Of a DNA stretch of 64,000 nucleotides, positions 15,331 through 29,286 are shown one piece after another. Under the pieces are notes generated by a model that was not told where the DNA came from, ran no database searches, and was given only the letters and a program-made list of their open reading frames with translations. The position numbers and the translations under genes were made by a program. Positions within the stretch are counted from its first letter, which is position 1; each line of letters opens with the position of its first letter. Where the stretch lies: the NCBI GenBank assembly GCA_964006375.1, contig OZ023265.1, positions 155,908,547-155,972,546 on the forward strand, given 5' to 3'. This stretch comes from Tillus elongatus. Its lineage: Eukaryota > Arthropoda > Insecta > Coleoptera > Cleridae.

Positions 15331-15449
15331 TTAAACCGACCCCGGATATAGGTTCTAGGGGTCCTAGATCGCGATCGCTTGAAGAAATTTTTTCAAAATT
15401 CAAAAGTCGGGATCTCCTCATTAGTGAATTTTTTCTAAGAAAATTCACT
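14929..15449 (-). mobile_element. TAE-4 (sub-type C) inserted in Mar2
   Basis: 521 bp. On the plus strand it starts GTCTGGACGCAGCAAG and GTGCGTTATGGTAGTG. It continues through short domain 2, the array (15251-15327), and domain 1 (CCCCGGATATAGGTTCTAGG). It ends with the hairpin TAGTGAATTTTTTC and GAAAATTCACT. A-runs flank it (AAAAA left, AAAA right), against five As at the empty site in Mar1. It has no coding capacity. Confidence 0.85.
15251..15327. repeat. (TA)n array 9
   Basis: About 77 bp, inside TAE-4 at the standard position. Confidence 0.95.
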
Positions 15450-15745
15450 AAAATAAGAGAGATACAAGTATGTATATGTGACAATGTTTTTTAAGAAATT
15501 TTTTTTAATTGTCAAATATATCAAAACTCGTTGAAAAAAATTACATAACATGTTAGTAAAACCAAGCATAAAATTTGGCGAGCAATCTAGGTCCGTAATA
15601 AAAAGTACCATCTTCCATTTGAAATAAGAAAGTTGACGTCTACTTCCGGTATTACCGGAAGTCCCACACTAACGTCAATATCTTCAGTGAACTGGAAACT
15701 TTGAGAAACCCACCTGCGTGAATTTTCAGAATTCAATTGTGAGCC

Positions 15746-16800
<1,055 letters not shown>

Positions 16801-17140
16801 CGAATGAGACTTCACATGTGGCCAGTAATAGTGCAAGTATACCTATGTTGTGAGTTTTAGGTAGTTTGGTACACAATATTTAGAGTTTTTTCCAGATCAA
16901 AAATAAAAGAGTAGAAATGTAAACAAAATCAAGCCAAGTCTCTATAAAATGATTCTAAAATAGTTTCTTGTATCTTTAAACTTAAACATAAGACGTCATA
17001 TAAGACCGAAACAGCCGTGGAATAAGTTTCAGTGGTAATTCTACTAATTCTGTAATTAATTGTAAGTATACTTTGAATATAATATCTGGGGCATGAAGCC
17101 GATCTAATATATCATGTAACAAAACGTCAGTTGATGTATA

Positions 17141-17215
17141 CCTAGATGACTGAGAGGCGTCGCGCTTGCCTCATAAGCAGAAGGTTACGCGATCGAATAC
17201 AGCTCAATGAATGTA
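17141..17215 (+). tRNA. tRNA-Met-like sequence (pseudogene or SINE head)
   Basis: Plus-strand order of tRNA parts. A box-A-like GACTGAGAGGCGTCGCGCTT is followed by an anticodon region GCCTCATAAGC (anticodon CAT). AGAAGGTTACGCGATCGAATAC then covers the variable loop and a degenerate B box. The anticodon stem pairs (TTGCC with AGCAG, imperfect), but the acceptor stem does not close. This suggests a decayed tRNA or the head of a tRNA-derived SINE. Not a functional tRNA as far as I can judge. Confidence 0.45.
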
Positions 17216-17735
17216 TGTTTTTTATGTTTTATGTTGACATTTGAAGAAACAATAATGCACAGATTACATACGTTTTGAACAAGATCTCACTTTTGTTTAA
17301 AACGCCTGAATAAGAGACTTGAACTATCTACAGATATAGCAAAATTGAGTTCATCAGCTTTATAGAAAATTAAGTTTGGGGTATTTTTCTCAAAAGGAGT
17401 TAGAACGCAATTGTTTTTTTGATAATAGAGAGATATTGATAGTAACACTTTCGAAAGAATTATTCAAAGGTGCGCGTACTGGGACCTTTAAAATCGATCT
17501 TCAAGTCTCTGTGCGTTTAAAGTATTAACTTTACTAATATGCCGCAATATAAAACTTCACCCCACCACTAGCTGTGCAGACTAGTTTAATGCACAGTGAT
17601 GTTGGAATGGGTGGAGTAGAAAAAACTAAGGGCACGCACACTTAGCCAAAGGCTGCAGTGTTATCAGGGCAGCAAAGACGCGGACGATCCCTGAGGGAGA
17701 AAAAATATGCCGTATAATAATAGTGTAAAAATCTT
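17216..17735. other. no supported gene
   Basis: Could be the body of a SINE following the tRNA-like head, but no second copy in the window allows its limits to be set. Confidence 0.3.
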
Positions 17736-17775
17736 ATGAAAATTCTATAACGCACTGGCTGCGTCCCGAATTTTT
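17736..17775 (+). repeat. isolated TAE module end
   Basis: GAAAATTCTATAACGCACTG then GCTGCGTCCCGAA followed by a T-run matches the TAE right terminus. The rest of the element is absent to its left. Confidence 0.6.
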
Positions 17776-18836
17776 TTAATGTCTAGAAATTACTTTGTAA
17801 TTTCTTTTGATATAATATGTTAAAATAAACGTAAAAAATCAGGTACTCACTTATATGAAATACAAACACGCAAACTCAGCTTTGGATTATCAAAAATCAA
17901 TCTTTCAAATCGGAGTCTGTTAGCATCTGTACCGTGAGCTTGGATGGTTTCCGTAGTTAAGAGTTAAAAGTTAGGACAAAAAACTAAAATTGTCACTGTG
18001 TTGTCGGAAGGTGCTTTTAATCCCATGAGATAATGGTTCCTTGCCTACGCTTATCATAATATGCCCAGAGAGTCGTCCGGCTCTCAGGCACCCTTTCAAA
18101 CTGAGCATTATAAATTATTCTTCTTCTACTATAACAGTGCCTAAGGGTATACATTCTAAGATCTGTGAGTATGACAAATCATCAAGGAGAGCATGCAAGT
18201 TCTCACATACCACAAAAATAAAACATCATTCATTTCAATAAGGGTCACGCGCTCGATATTTCTTTCTCCATATGTAAAGCAAGAGTTATGCTCAAGCATT
18301 ATTTTCTGTCTGTTTCCACGTACATCATTATATCCATCAGACTATATGATTCGGGTTCGACACACCATAGTGTATAGTGTGTAACCCAACACGATTGGCA
18401 GCTTTAAGAAGTAACTAAATTTTCAGAATCAAAGTAATGTAATATTGTATTATTATGATCACAGTCTAAAGGCGCTGTCGTCCTGTCGTCGCAACCATGA
18501 CTTCCTGTCTTCAGTAGATCTTTAATATTAATTCATTATTTATTATTAGTATATGCGTATGTATGTGCATATATAGAGATAAAATGTAACTCTAGGATAA
18601 GAACAAACTATTTATATAGTAATAAGTACATAATTAAGTTTCTACTGTCTTTTTCTTTTGTTGTACCTGACTCTTACCCGAGCCTCATATGTGTGTTTGG
18701 GAGTGCAAACGATTTTGGCGGCTCCGTAAATCGTACTCTTGTGAACCTGTGTCTAAATCTCACTAAGATATTGTAAAAAAAACTTGCTAATTAAAATATA
18801 AATGCATAAATAAAAGAGAAAAAATATATTTAAAAA

Positions 18837-18841
<5 letters not shown>
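17776..18841. other. no supported gene
   Basis: Short open frames at 18041-18384 show no domain features. No repeats were recognised. Confidence 0.35.

Positions 18842-18919
<78 letters not shown>
18842..18919. repeat. (TA)n array 12
   Basis: About 78 bp, followed by TTGCTACGATA as at arrays 5 and 6. There is no TAE flank. Confidence 0.95.
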
Positions 18920-20324
<1,405 letters not shown>

Positions 20325-20401
20325 AATTATTCTTTTGTATCCTCAACATTATTAAAATTAGAGAGTACATGTGTCTCTTTAGCAGAGTACAACCAGTAGT
20401 A

Positions 20402-21797
20402 CAACTGCTCGAGTACAACCCGTCCCCAAAAAAGGATCCAAGGCGTTTCCTAGCAACTACAGGTCTATTTCTCTCCTTTCAGTCGTCTCTAAAGTGATGA
20501 AAAAGTATATAAACACCGAATTTTTGAAATTTTTTGAACAACAGTCTAATCCACAACAGGCAGTATGGATTCCGTCAGCGCAGATCAACTGCCGACCTGC
20601 TTTCCTTTGTCACTCATTCTTGGAACAAGTCTATGGAACTACACAATAAATCTCAGATTGTCACTCTAGACATATCCAAAGCATTCGACCAAGTCTGGCA
20701 CTCAGCCCTGCTTAATAGACTTTTGGCCTACCACCACAACTCTGTTCCTGGACCGTAAATCCCCTCTCCAACCCGAGCATTTCTGTTGTTGTGGATGACC
20801 ATTCCTCTAAACTGTATCCAATTAATGCAGGAATCCCTCAAGCTTCAGCTTTATCCCCTACTTTGTTTCTTCTCCACATCAGTGACCTCCTTTCTAGCCC
20901 ATCCAACCCAGTTCATAGTTACGCGGACGACAGCCCCCTCCACTCAAGTATACAATATTCTTAGCCTGCCTCTTTAGCCCAATTAGACGAGGATCGCAGA
21001 CTCATGGGGGGTTCTGTCTCTGTGGAGCTCCAATAAAATGTCAGACTGGGGAAGTAGAAATCTTGTACAATTCAACTTCACCAAATCTCAATCTTGCTTT
21101 CTATCTCATAAGAGATACAACAGCCCTAGACCCACCACAATGAACAACCAAGTTATTCAAAGTAATGAGTCCTTTTCACTTGTTAGCATTTCTGTGGATC
21201 GAACTCTCAATTGGCAGCAACATGTCACATTAATTGCAGACGCAGCTGCTAAGAAATTAGGTTTCCTCTTCCGGGCTCGCAAATACTTTTCACCAGCTAA
21301 TCTCTATACCTTATATATTTCACAGATAAGACTAAACCTCGAATACTGCTCCCACACCTGGGGTGCTGCCGCCGCTTCTATACTCGCTATCCTGGACTCC
21401 ATTCAGAAGAGAGCTATACGTCTCATCAGTGACCCTGCCCTCACCCGAAGGCTGCCATCGCCATCTTTTATAGGTATCTGCACGGGCACTGGTCATAGGA
21501 GCTTTCTTCCATAGTTCCTTCACCTGCTGTCCCCAGCAGATCTACCAGGGGAACAGAGCGAATGCACCCTTTTACTGTCCAGGTCACCAGACATAGAACA
21601 TCTTGTTATGCCCGCTCTTTTGTTCCGAGGACTTCAAAGTTGTGGAATTCCTTGCTGGCACATTTTTTTACTTCTCCTCCGAACCTCCAAACCTTCAAGT
21701 CCAGAATTAACAAGTTGCCTCTTTCCTCCTTGTCGACACCCACGGTACGAAGTATTTAAGCTGTGAGCCCTCGTGGTGTGTTGTTTAAATAAAAAAG
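20402..21797 (+). pseudogene. LINE copy 1: 5'-truncated jockey/CR1-like reverse transcriptase
   Basis: The sequence starts inside the reverse-transcriptase domain (VPKKGSKAFPSNYRSISLLS). It then shows QYGFRQRRSTADLLSFVTHS, VTLDISKAFDQVWHSALLNR and the catalytic YADDS at 20930-20944. The thumb and C-terminal region follow (WGSRNLVQFNFTKSQSCFLS, AAAKKLGFLFRARKYFSPAN, EYCSHTWGAAAAS). The coding end is FKSRINKLPLSSLS near 21740. The 3' tail ends CCTCGTGGTGTGTTG followed by an A-rich stretch. Frameshifts near 20750 and 20960, a premature stop at 20756, and a deletion near 21460 inactivate it. The endonuclease and ORF1 are absent. The same family is represented at 22898-25955. Confidence 0.85.
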
Positions 21798-21808
21798 AGT
21801 AAGTTGCT

Positions 21809-22096
21809 TTGACAAATGAATTTGTGTCGAATTGTAACAAAGTTTGCGGAGCAACCGGATCAGTAATTCTTAACAAATTTAACTCTGTGATTCGAAATAA
21901 TAGAGGATTCCAAATTCTAAAAAATATGTTGAAAATTTTTGTAGGGAACTTTGAATATGATGTCAATGTACCTGATTTAGAAGCAAACATTATTTCTAAA
22001 TATAAATATGCTCCTATTACTTCCGTTAATGTTGAACGAAGTTTTTCTATTTTTAAACACATGTTTACTGACAAAGTTTCTTCTAGAAAACTTTGA
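21809..22096 (+). pseudogene. hAT transposase C-terminal fragment
   Basis: The frame reads FNSVIRNNRGFQILKNMLKI and ends YAPITSVNVERSFSIFKHMF then TDKVSSRKL. This is the hAT C-terminal dimerisation signature (SVDVERSFS followed by a lysine-rich segment). The catalytic DDE part and the BED zinc finger are missing. The fragment starts directly at the A-rich tail of LINE copy 1, so the LINE may have inserted into a hAT element. AATAAA occurs at 22123 and again near 22234. Confidence 0.7.
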
Positions 22097-22897
22097 AAAA
22101 TACTTAGTTATCAGTTGTTTTAATAAATATTGTAAGGCATGATTTATGTTTAATATACTCTTTCGTATAATTTTGTTAATTATCTTATTACATTAAAAAA
22201 ATTATGTATACTCTTATGAATTATGATACTTATGAATAAAAAACTTATATTTTCTAAAAAATTGTGTTTTATTATTGTCAAATTAATTTTGCTAAACTTG
22301 AAGTTTACTTTTATCAAAATTTCTAAAGAAAAAATAAAAACAGGCAATAGTCTTCATAATTAGTGATTTAGCAAACTTCATTTCTTTTCTACCACCTTGT
22401 GCCTCTGTGTGAGTATGTGCAAAGAAATACAGACTGAGAATTGATAAAAGCTGGTAACTTCTCAACATCTTCCAGGTAACTTTCTAAAACTAATTATGGT
22501 TTCAGACACTATATCACCGTACAGATTATCTTTCACAGTAACTAAATATGCTAGAACCTAACAATTTACATATTTGCATATATTCAAGCCAACATAAGTT
22601 TTATTGGTTTTACGTGCTTCGTCTCAAATATGGAAATTATGTCCTCTTTGCTCATTTAACATCAACTTTGTATCGCCAAACTGAATAAATTAATTTAAAA
22701 CATGTAAGTTGCATTATTGCCTACAGCAGCACCGGTAACTCTTGAATAATTTAATACTGTATTTTTACAAAAAATACATTTATTTCATGAGATTCTTTCA
22801 CCTTAAACCCTCAGTTGGTGACGTGGTTGGACGTGGAATAAATAATTACATGCCAGCTTGGATAATTTCGGTGACGTTTTGTGAGATATAAGAGGGG
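22097..22897. other. no supported gene
   Basis: May include the hAT 3' untranslated sequence near its start. Nothing else is recognised. Confidence 0.35.
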
Positions 22898-23690
22898 TCA
22901 GTATGAGAGAAGCAGACAGACGCCCTTGGAAACGAGGAAAAGTAATCCAAGGGGGGCGGTGACTGATGTCTTATAGCATTCAGGTTTTGTAGTAAGAAGG
23001 AGATCCAAGGGATCTGAGCTGTGTGTTGGAATGCGAGGAAAGAAAGTAGGTTGCTGAACCATATTGGCTAAAGAATTGCTGACTGCAAAGGGCTCCGCTG
23101 CTGTCCCTTGTGGATCGGTTTTTGGAGATCCTAACCATTCCTTATTATGGACATTGAAGACACCAAAAGTAGTGACCTCGGAGGAAGGATATTCAGAAAT
23201 CAGAGGGTCGGTTTTTTCAGAAAGGTAGTCTAAGAGCTGTACAAAGTTGTTGTCAGAAGGTGACCGGTAAATGCAACAGATGAATTTACTTGCAGCCCTG
23301 AGAGGGAGTTTCATCCAAAGTATGTATTTTCGTCCAGCTGCTAAATTGGGGAATCTAGTGCAGGGTAGATTGCTACGGACGTATGCGCACACGCCTCCAT
23401 GCATTCTATAGGAAGTAAGGAGCTCATATCCTGGGAAATTAAGGTGATTATTGGCTGTTTTGGCACTGATTTGGGTTTAGGTGAGGAAGAGAAGTTGGTG
23501 CCTATTAGCCTGGAGGAAATGGTGGACGGAGTTCAGGTTAGAATTTAGGCCACATATATTTGAGGAGGATATGTTAAATCTTGATGCCAGCGCCCCCTGC
23601 AAACCCCTCTCCCGGAGATCCAAATGGAGGAGTATTTTATCTCCGGAATCTTTTGTACAAGGAGGAGCCATCACCATTTTTGTTTATAAG
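22898..23690 (-). pseudogene. LINE copy 2, inverted 5' part: APE-type endonuclease
   Basis: Reading from 23677 downwards: RFNISSSNICGLNSNLNSVH, FLQANRHQLLFLT, a stop, TQISAKTANNHLNFPGYELL and TSYRMHGGVCAYVRSNLPC. ICCIYRSPSDNNFVQLLDYL, VFNVHNKEWLGSPKTDPQG and FFPRIPTHSSDPLDLLLTTK follow. This is the apurinic-endonuclease-like domain of a non-LTR retrotransposon. The catalytic Glu of LTET is replaced by the stop at about 23477, and the Asp of GDFN is Val (GVFN). Its N-terminus faces the plus-strand reverse transcriptase that begins near 23900. Confidence 0.8.
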
Positions 23691-23899
23691 GGAAACCGAC
23701 TCATACACCAGAACCGAAAACGTCCGTTGGGACTTCATCCTTGATGTAAGTGGTGGTACCTCCTCGGGCGTTAAATATATCCTTTATTTTCACGTAAAGG
23801 AAAAGTCCACTACAACTTGCAGCAGTTCTAGCCAGTCTCAGTCGAAACGATCCTTCTACCGTGAATGTGTATGTTGTAATTTGCGTGTTAACTGCAATT

Positions 23900-25955
23900 T
23901 GTTCCACGTACACATAAAACCTCTTCAGTCAGTCAAAAACCTGGGTTCTCTAAATCCTGTGACAAGGCCAGACTTGAAAAGGTCAAAGCTCACAAAACGC
24001 TTCTACACAATCCCAGTCAAGAAAACCGTCAAGCATTTAACGACACAAGAAACCGCCATGTCCGCATTATTTCTAAGGCAAAAAACTCGTTTAATAACCA
24101 CATCAAAAACAAAGTACTTTTAAGCTCCAACGGCAGTAAACCCTTCTGGACTCTTGCTAAATCCATTGGGAATAATTTCCACAAGAGCACGTTCCCACCT
24201 CTTGTTTCAGAAGATGAATTTGTTTTTACCGCCCTGGGCAACGCTGAACTTTTTGACTCCTTGTTCGCCGGCAATTCTACTCTTAATCCACCTCCAAATG
24301 TTCAACCATCAACAGTCCCCAATGCCGCGCATAAAATGGCGGATATCATTTTCAAAACTAAAGAGGTACGAATAATACTCTCTTCTGTTAATACCAGGAA
24401 AGTCTCTGGCCTTGAAGAGATCCCAGCAATTGTCCTCAAAAATGCGCACCAGAACTTGCTTCTCTCCTGACTCGTCTGTTTTAGACATCTTAAAATAGAG
24501 GAAAATTCCCTAGTAACTGGAAAACTGTTCGAGTATAACCCGTCCCCAAGAAAGGATCCAAAGCGCTTCCTAGCAACAACAGGCCTATTTATCTCCTCTC
24601 ATACCTCTCTAAAGCGACTGAAAAGTATATAAACACCGAACTACTGATATTTCTTGAAAAATACAGGCTAATCTACGACAGGTAGTATGGATTCCGTCAG
24701 CGCAGTTTAACTGCCGACCTCCTTTCTTTGTCACCAATTCTTGGAACAAGTCTATGGAAGTACACGGTGAATCGCAGATTGTCGCTCTAGGCATATCCGA
24801 AGCATTCGATCAGGTCTGGCACTCAGCGCTGCTTACTAAAGTTCCGGCCTATGGCCTACCACCAAAACTCTGTACCTGAACAGCAAATTTCCTCTTTAAC
24901 CGGAGCATTTCTGTTGTCGTGGATGGCCATTCTTCTAAACTGTATCCAATTGATGCAGGAGTCCCTCAGGGTTCATCTTTAGCCCCTACTTTCTTTCTTC
25001 TCCACATCAATGACCTCCTCTCTAGCACATCCAACCCAGTTAACAATTACGCGGACGACAGCACCCTCCACTCAAATATACAATATGCTAAGCCTGTCTC
25101 TTTAGCCCAATTAAATGAGGATCGCAGACTCATGGAGGGTTCTGTCTCTGTGGATCTACAAAAAATATTTGACTGGGGAAGTAGAAATCTTGTACAATTT
25201 AACTTCACCAAATCTCAGTCTTGCTTTCTATCTCATAAGAGATACTCCAGCCCTAGACCCATCACAATGAACAACCAAGTTATTCCAAATAATGAGTTCT
25301 TTTCAATTGTTGGCATTGCTTTGGATGGAAATCATAACTGGCACCAACATGTCACATCAATTTCAGAAGCGGCTGCTAAAGAAATTAGGTGTCCTCTTCC
25401 TGGCTCGCAAATACTTTTCACCAGCTAATCTCTATACCTTATATACTTCACAAATAAGGGCAAACCTCGAATACTGCTCCCACATCTGGCGTGCCGCTGC
25501 CGCTTCTACACTCTATCCCGGACTCCATTCAGAAGAGAGCTATACGTCTCATCGGTGACCCTACCCTCACCCAAAGGCTGCCATTCTTTGCGCACCGACG
25601 TGCCGTTGGTGACCTCTCTCTTGTATAGATATCTGCACGGGAACTGCTCAGAGGAGCTTTCTTTTATAGTTCCTCCACCTGCTGCTCCCAACAGATCTAC
25701 TAGGGGAACAGAGCGAATGCACCCTTTTACTGTCCAGGTCACCAGATATAGAACATCTTGCTATGCCCGCTTGTTTGTTCCAAGTTGTGGAACGCCTTGC
25801 CGGCACCTGTTTTTCCTTCTCCTCTGAACCTCCAAACCTTCAAGTCCAGAATTAACAAGTTGCCTCTCTCCTCCTTGTCGACACCCACGGTACGATAGTT
25901 TTTAGGCTGTGAGCCCTCGTGGTGTGTTGTTGAAGTAAAAAAATAAAAAAAACAT
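23900..25955 (+). pseudogene. LINE copy 2, main part: reverse transcriptase to 3' tail
   Basis: The linker reads KAKNSFNNHIKNKVLLSSNG, FWTLAKSIGNNFHKSTFPPL and EVRIILSSVNTRKVSGLEEI. The polymerase follows with ALDISKAFDQVWHSALLTK, AGVPQGSSLAPTFFLLHIND and catalytic NYADDSTLHS (25045-25074). The C-terminal region matches LINE copy 1. The 3' end is the shared GTGAGCCCTCGTGGTGTGTT followed by an A-rich tail at about 25935-25955. Stops near 24468 and 24880 and a frameshift near 25390 inactivate it. Confidence 0.85.
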
Positions 25956-26117
25956 AGCTGAAGTAGTTGACTCTGCAAAAAACCGTTATAGATTGTGCAT
26001 TAGTGTGTCATTTAACCTTTAGTAAATTTGGTTGTGTTGTTAATAGGAGTGATTTAGAGACTTTTTGGTATTAGGAAACACATTTTAGTTTATAATAGTT
26101 ACTGTGATTCCATTTTA
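25956..26117. other. short spacer
   Basis: Nothing recognised between the LINE tail and the piggyBac fragment. Confidence 0.3.
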
Positions 26118-26654
26118 GTGCCACTTGTAGTGATTTTAAGCAAAAGTAAGAATACTGTTAATGCGCTGTTTTCCAAGAAACGCTTTCTCACCGTGGCGGA
26201 GCTTATAGACGAGCTAGAAAACATCGAGGGAGATGCGGTAATTCCATGCGGCATAATATTATTGCCTCCAGATAGAGAAGAAGATAGCGCAGAAGACTCA
26301 CGAGCCGAAGAATACAACGACCCAGAAATACTATGTTCTGCTGAATTGAATGCTCCAGCAGAGTTTTACTATGAAGGTAACGATAACGTCACAGAAAATG
26401 AGCAATCTGGTGAAACAAACATCATGTAGGGTAAAACTAACATCATGGAACGTAAAACTGAAGCTCTTCAGGATAACGTAGATCCATCTCGAAAAAAAAA
26501 AAAAATTAAACAGACTGGACAAACAATATTTACATGGAAAAATGGATGACTTTCCAAGAAGCGAGTCAAATAGTACAAAACCAGACGTTAAGTTTCAAAT
26601 GCTACTAACTCTTGGTTCATCAAGCAATCGCTTAGAATTTTTCGAACTGTTTTT
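26118..26654 (+). pseudogene. piggyBac-like transposase N-terminal fragment
   Basis: The open frame at 26118-26429 holds KRFLTVAELIDELENIEGDA followed by a proline-then-acidic stretch (LLPPDREEDSAEDSRAEEYN). This matches the layout of piggyBac N-termini. After a stop, fragments of a basic segment (RKKKKIKQTGQ) and MDDFPRSES lead to LEFFELFLVNF near 26640, resembling the start of the piggyBac core (PVELFELFF). The sequence stops there at a TTTT run where TAE-5 begins. The catalytic core is absent. The assignment rests on layout and short matches. Confidence 0.5.
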
Positions 26655-26935
26655 AGTGAATTTTCATTAAGAAATTTCACTAATAGAAAGGCATCGATGG
26701 TAATATTTTTGGAAAATTTCTCCAAAAGAGCACGAATTAGGGACCCTAGAACCCAAATGTATCCAACCGATAAAAAAATACTCCATCAATATAAACCAAA
26801 TTTGGCAATTCCCTTCATTTTCTTAATAGCTTAGATGAGTTCGTTAAGCAGTTTTGACACTCACATACTTTCAGAAAAAATGTTAAAAACGGTTTGAAAA
26901 CGCAATATCTTTTAAATTGCTAAAAGTATGAAACT
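26655..26935 (+). mobile_element. TAE-5, sub-type A without an array
   Basis: After TTTT it starts AGTGAATTTTCATTAAG and AAATTTCACTAATAG, then GGCATCGATGGTAATA and CCCTAGAACCC. It passes directly through AAATGTATCCAACCGATAAA into domain 2 (TTAGATGAGTTCGTTAAGC). Where other copies have 40-190 bp of TA, this copy has none. The 3' module is missing. Confidence 0.7.
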
Positions 26936-27740
26936 AAATCTTTACACACACGTAGATATCATACAAATGGTCCTGTCTACCAAATTTGAAACCAATCGAT
27001 TTAGCAAATTCTGAGTTATAACCAAATAAAAAATAAATAATTTACGATATAACCCATAATTACCTCAGAATAGGTGCCTATAATGTTATACAAGGCCAGA
27101 CAGATATATCAGAGTTACGCTGCTATTGCAAACAAATGCTCTAAATTAAATTTCAAACAAACAAGTTAGAAAATTATACCACAATAAAAAATCAGCGGGG
27201 TTGCCATTTGCCAAAACTTTTATCTAAATTTGAAGATATAAGGATAAACATATGGTAATAAATAAAAATTTTAATGAAGGTTATTCAATTTGTTTAAAGG
27301 CGATCCAGAGCAACGTTTTATTATGTATAAATATTAAGCTTCCCATTCTTCAAGTTATTTAAAACCCATCGCCCTCTCCTAGTTAAATCTGACAACGCCA
27401 GTTAGCTATTTGTCATTGTCATTTGGTATATTGCAAACTGACAGTTGGGCGGGAGTCGAATTCGAGGCTATCTTCTTATTTTTCTTTGTTTACAGACGTC
27501 TTAAACAAATAATAAGACTCAGCCAATACCTTACAATATTGGAATAAGGTACTTATTGTTTACATTTAGTTTTTAGTAAATTTTTATTATTATTTACTCT
27601 TCATGTCGTATATGGAAAATTTGAGGTAAATGAAACTACATAATCTCATGCAGTAGTTGAAATTATACCAATAAACAGATGTGTAAATTATTAAAATTTT
27701 CATTTCAAAATTTTATATTGTTTATATTTATTTACTTCAT
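26936..27740. other. no supported gene
   Basis: AT-rich; nothing recognised on either strand. Confidence 0.35.
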
Positions 27741-28560
27741 AGGTGCAGCAAGTGTGTTATGGTAGCGAATTTTGGAAAAAATATTCCAAATGGTGATAAT
27801 TCAATTTCCCATTAAACTAGTGGTGGTGGAGGTATCTATCAACAGTAACTCTATCAGCCACAGACTTCAGCTATTTTATATAATTCCCATTAAACTAGAA
27901 TCTGCAGTTTTGATACACACTAAATCCCATATAAAAGCAGCGTGGGTACTAAATTGAAAAAATAACACAGTGAGCTTCACAAGAAATGATAGATACATTT
28001 GTTTTAGAAAACCATTTTTGTTATTTTGTTTGCAGAAACTGTTCCTATTGAGTGGACTAAAACGGATCATCCAAGCGACTCATAAGAAAAAATACTTGCC
28101 ACGTTTATAATTTGGCAGGTACATTCGTTTTGTAAATAAAAATCGAATTTTCGGTAAATTTGCAGATTAGCTTGCGATGGCTTTTTAGAAAAAAAAATCA
28201 GGAACATGGTTAAATCTCCTTCTGGATGCACAAACCACAAGAAATATTTCTTGCAAACAGCCCCCAAGAAAGTTACAGGACCAAGAGTGAATAGGGGTGT
28301 TGGGCGGGGAAGAAGATAAAAAGTAAATATGAGCGAAAAATGCAAAAAAAAAACAGCTTAGTTGGAGCCCTATTAGCTGCCTTTATCTTTTTAAAATTCT
28401 GTTTATCCCGCCCAGAACCCCTATATTTACCGTAAGTCCCGTAACTTTCTTGCAGGTTGTTCCCAAGAAACTTTTTTTGTTTACACTGTTCTTGTTAATG
28501 CATTGATGGTGGTTGTACGCCTGCAGAAGGGGAACGGGAACCTCTGCGACAAAGCAGCGA
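27741..28560. mobile_element. divergent TAE-related fold-back
   Basis: Starts GGTGCAGCAAGTGTGTTATG. About 27741-28140 recurs at 28730-29060 (shared TTTCCCATTAAACTA, TGTACTAAATT and TTTATGATTTGGCAGG). It continues into a fold-back with arms at about 28209-28300 and 28408-28475, the same CCCGTAACTTTCTTG unit as in TAE-1. Confidence 0.55.
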
Positions 28561-29286
28561 ACCAAGATTTTAAATTTGTGTTTAAATTGTTACCCCATTT
28601 CATTTGTTTAAAATATTTTTCCAAAAATTATATTTAGGTTGCCTTGTTTGTCAGTCTTACATAGAAATATACAATATTTCATCATTTTCAAAAAGTGTGG
28701 GTACAGCAACAGTAAATAAGTGTTGAAAAAGGTCTGGGTGCAGCAAATACATTATGGTAGAGAGTTTTTGTAAAAATATTTGAAATCCCATAACTCAATT
28801 TCCCATTAAGCTATAATCTTCAATCTTGAACCATAGTAACACCTTTGTAAACACAGCAGCCTGTGTACTAAATTAAAGAAAAATAACATAATGAGCTTCG
28901 CGGATAACTATAAGTTGGTTAAAAAAACATTTTTTATTGTTTTGTTTGCAAAAACTAGTTCGAATGGGTTGACTCAAACAAAACCATCCAAGCAATTAAA
29001 AGCAAAAATATCTGCCATATTTATGATTTGGCAGGTATATTCCCTTTGTCAAGAATTAATTTTTTTCGAAAAAACTTTTGTGACTTTGATGAAATTTGTA
29101 ACACATTTTTTTTAAGAGACTTGCAGTACTTACATATATCTACCAAACTATAATTTTCCAGCTCCATAGAAAATAGAAACTTATTTAAATAGTCGCTAAA
29201 TGGGACCTCTAAAACCGGTCTCCCAGCTCCATTTAAATTTAAAGAATTAAGGCTAGATGCATTCTCGCAACAATCAGAACCGCCTA

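Larger units (their letters stand above)
13618..15737 (+). mobile_element. Mar2, left-truncated copy of Mar1
   Basis: Collinear with Mar1 from about 2030 to 3620: transposase C-terminal half, the 181-bp interruption, then the right arm. The left arm and N-terminal coding region are gone. The right arm is interrupted by TAE-4 at 14929-15449 and resumes at 15450 with AAAATAAGAGAGATACAAG. Mar1 shows the uninterrupted site (GGTTGAAAAATAAGAGAG). Confidence 0.75.
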
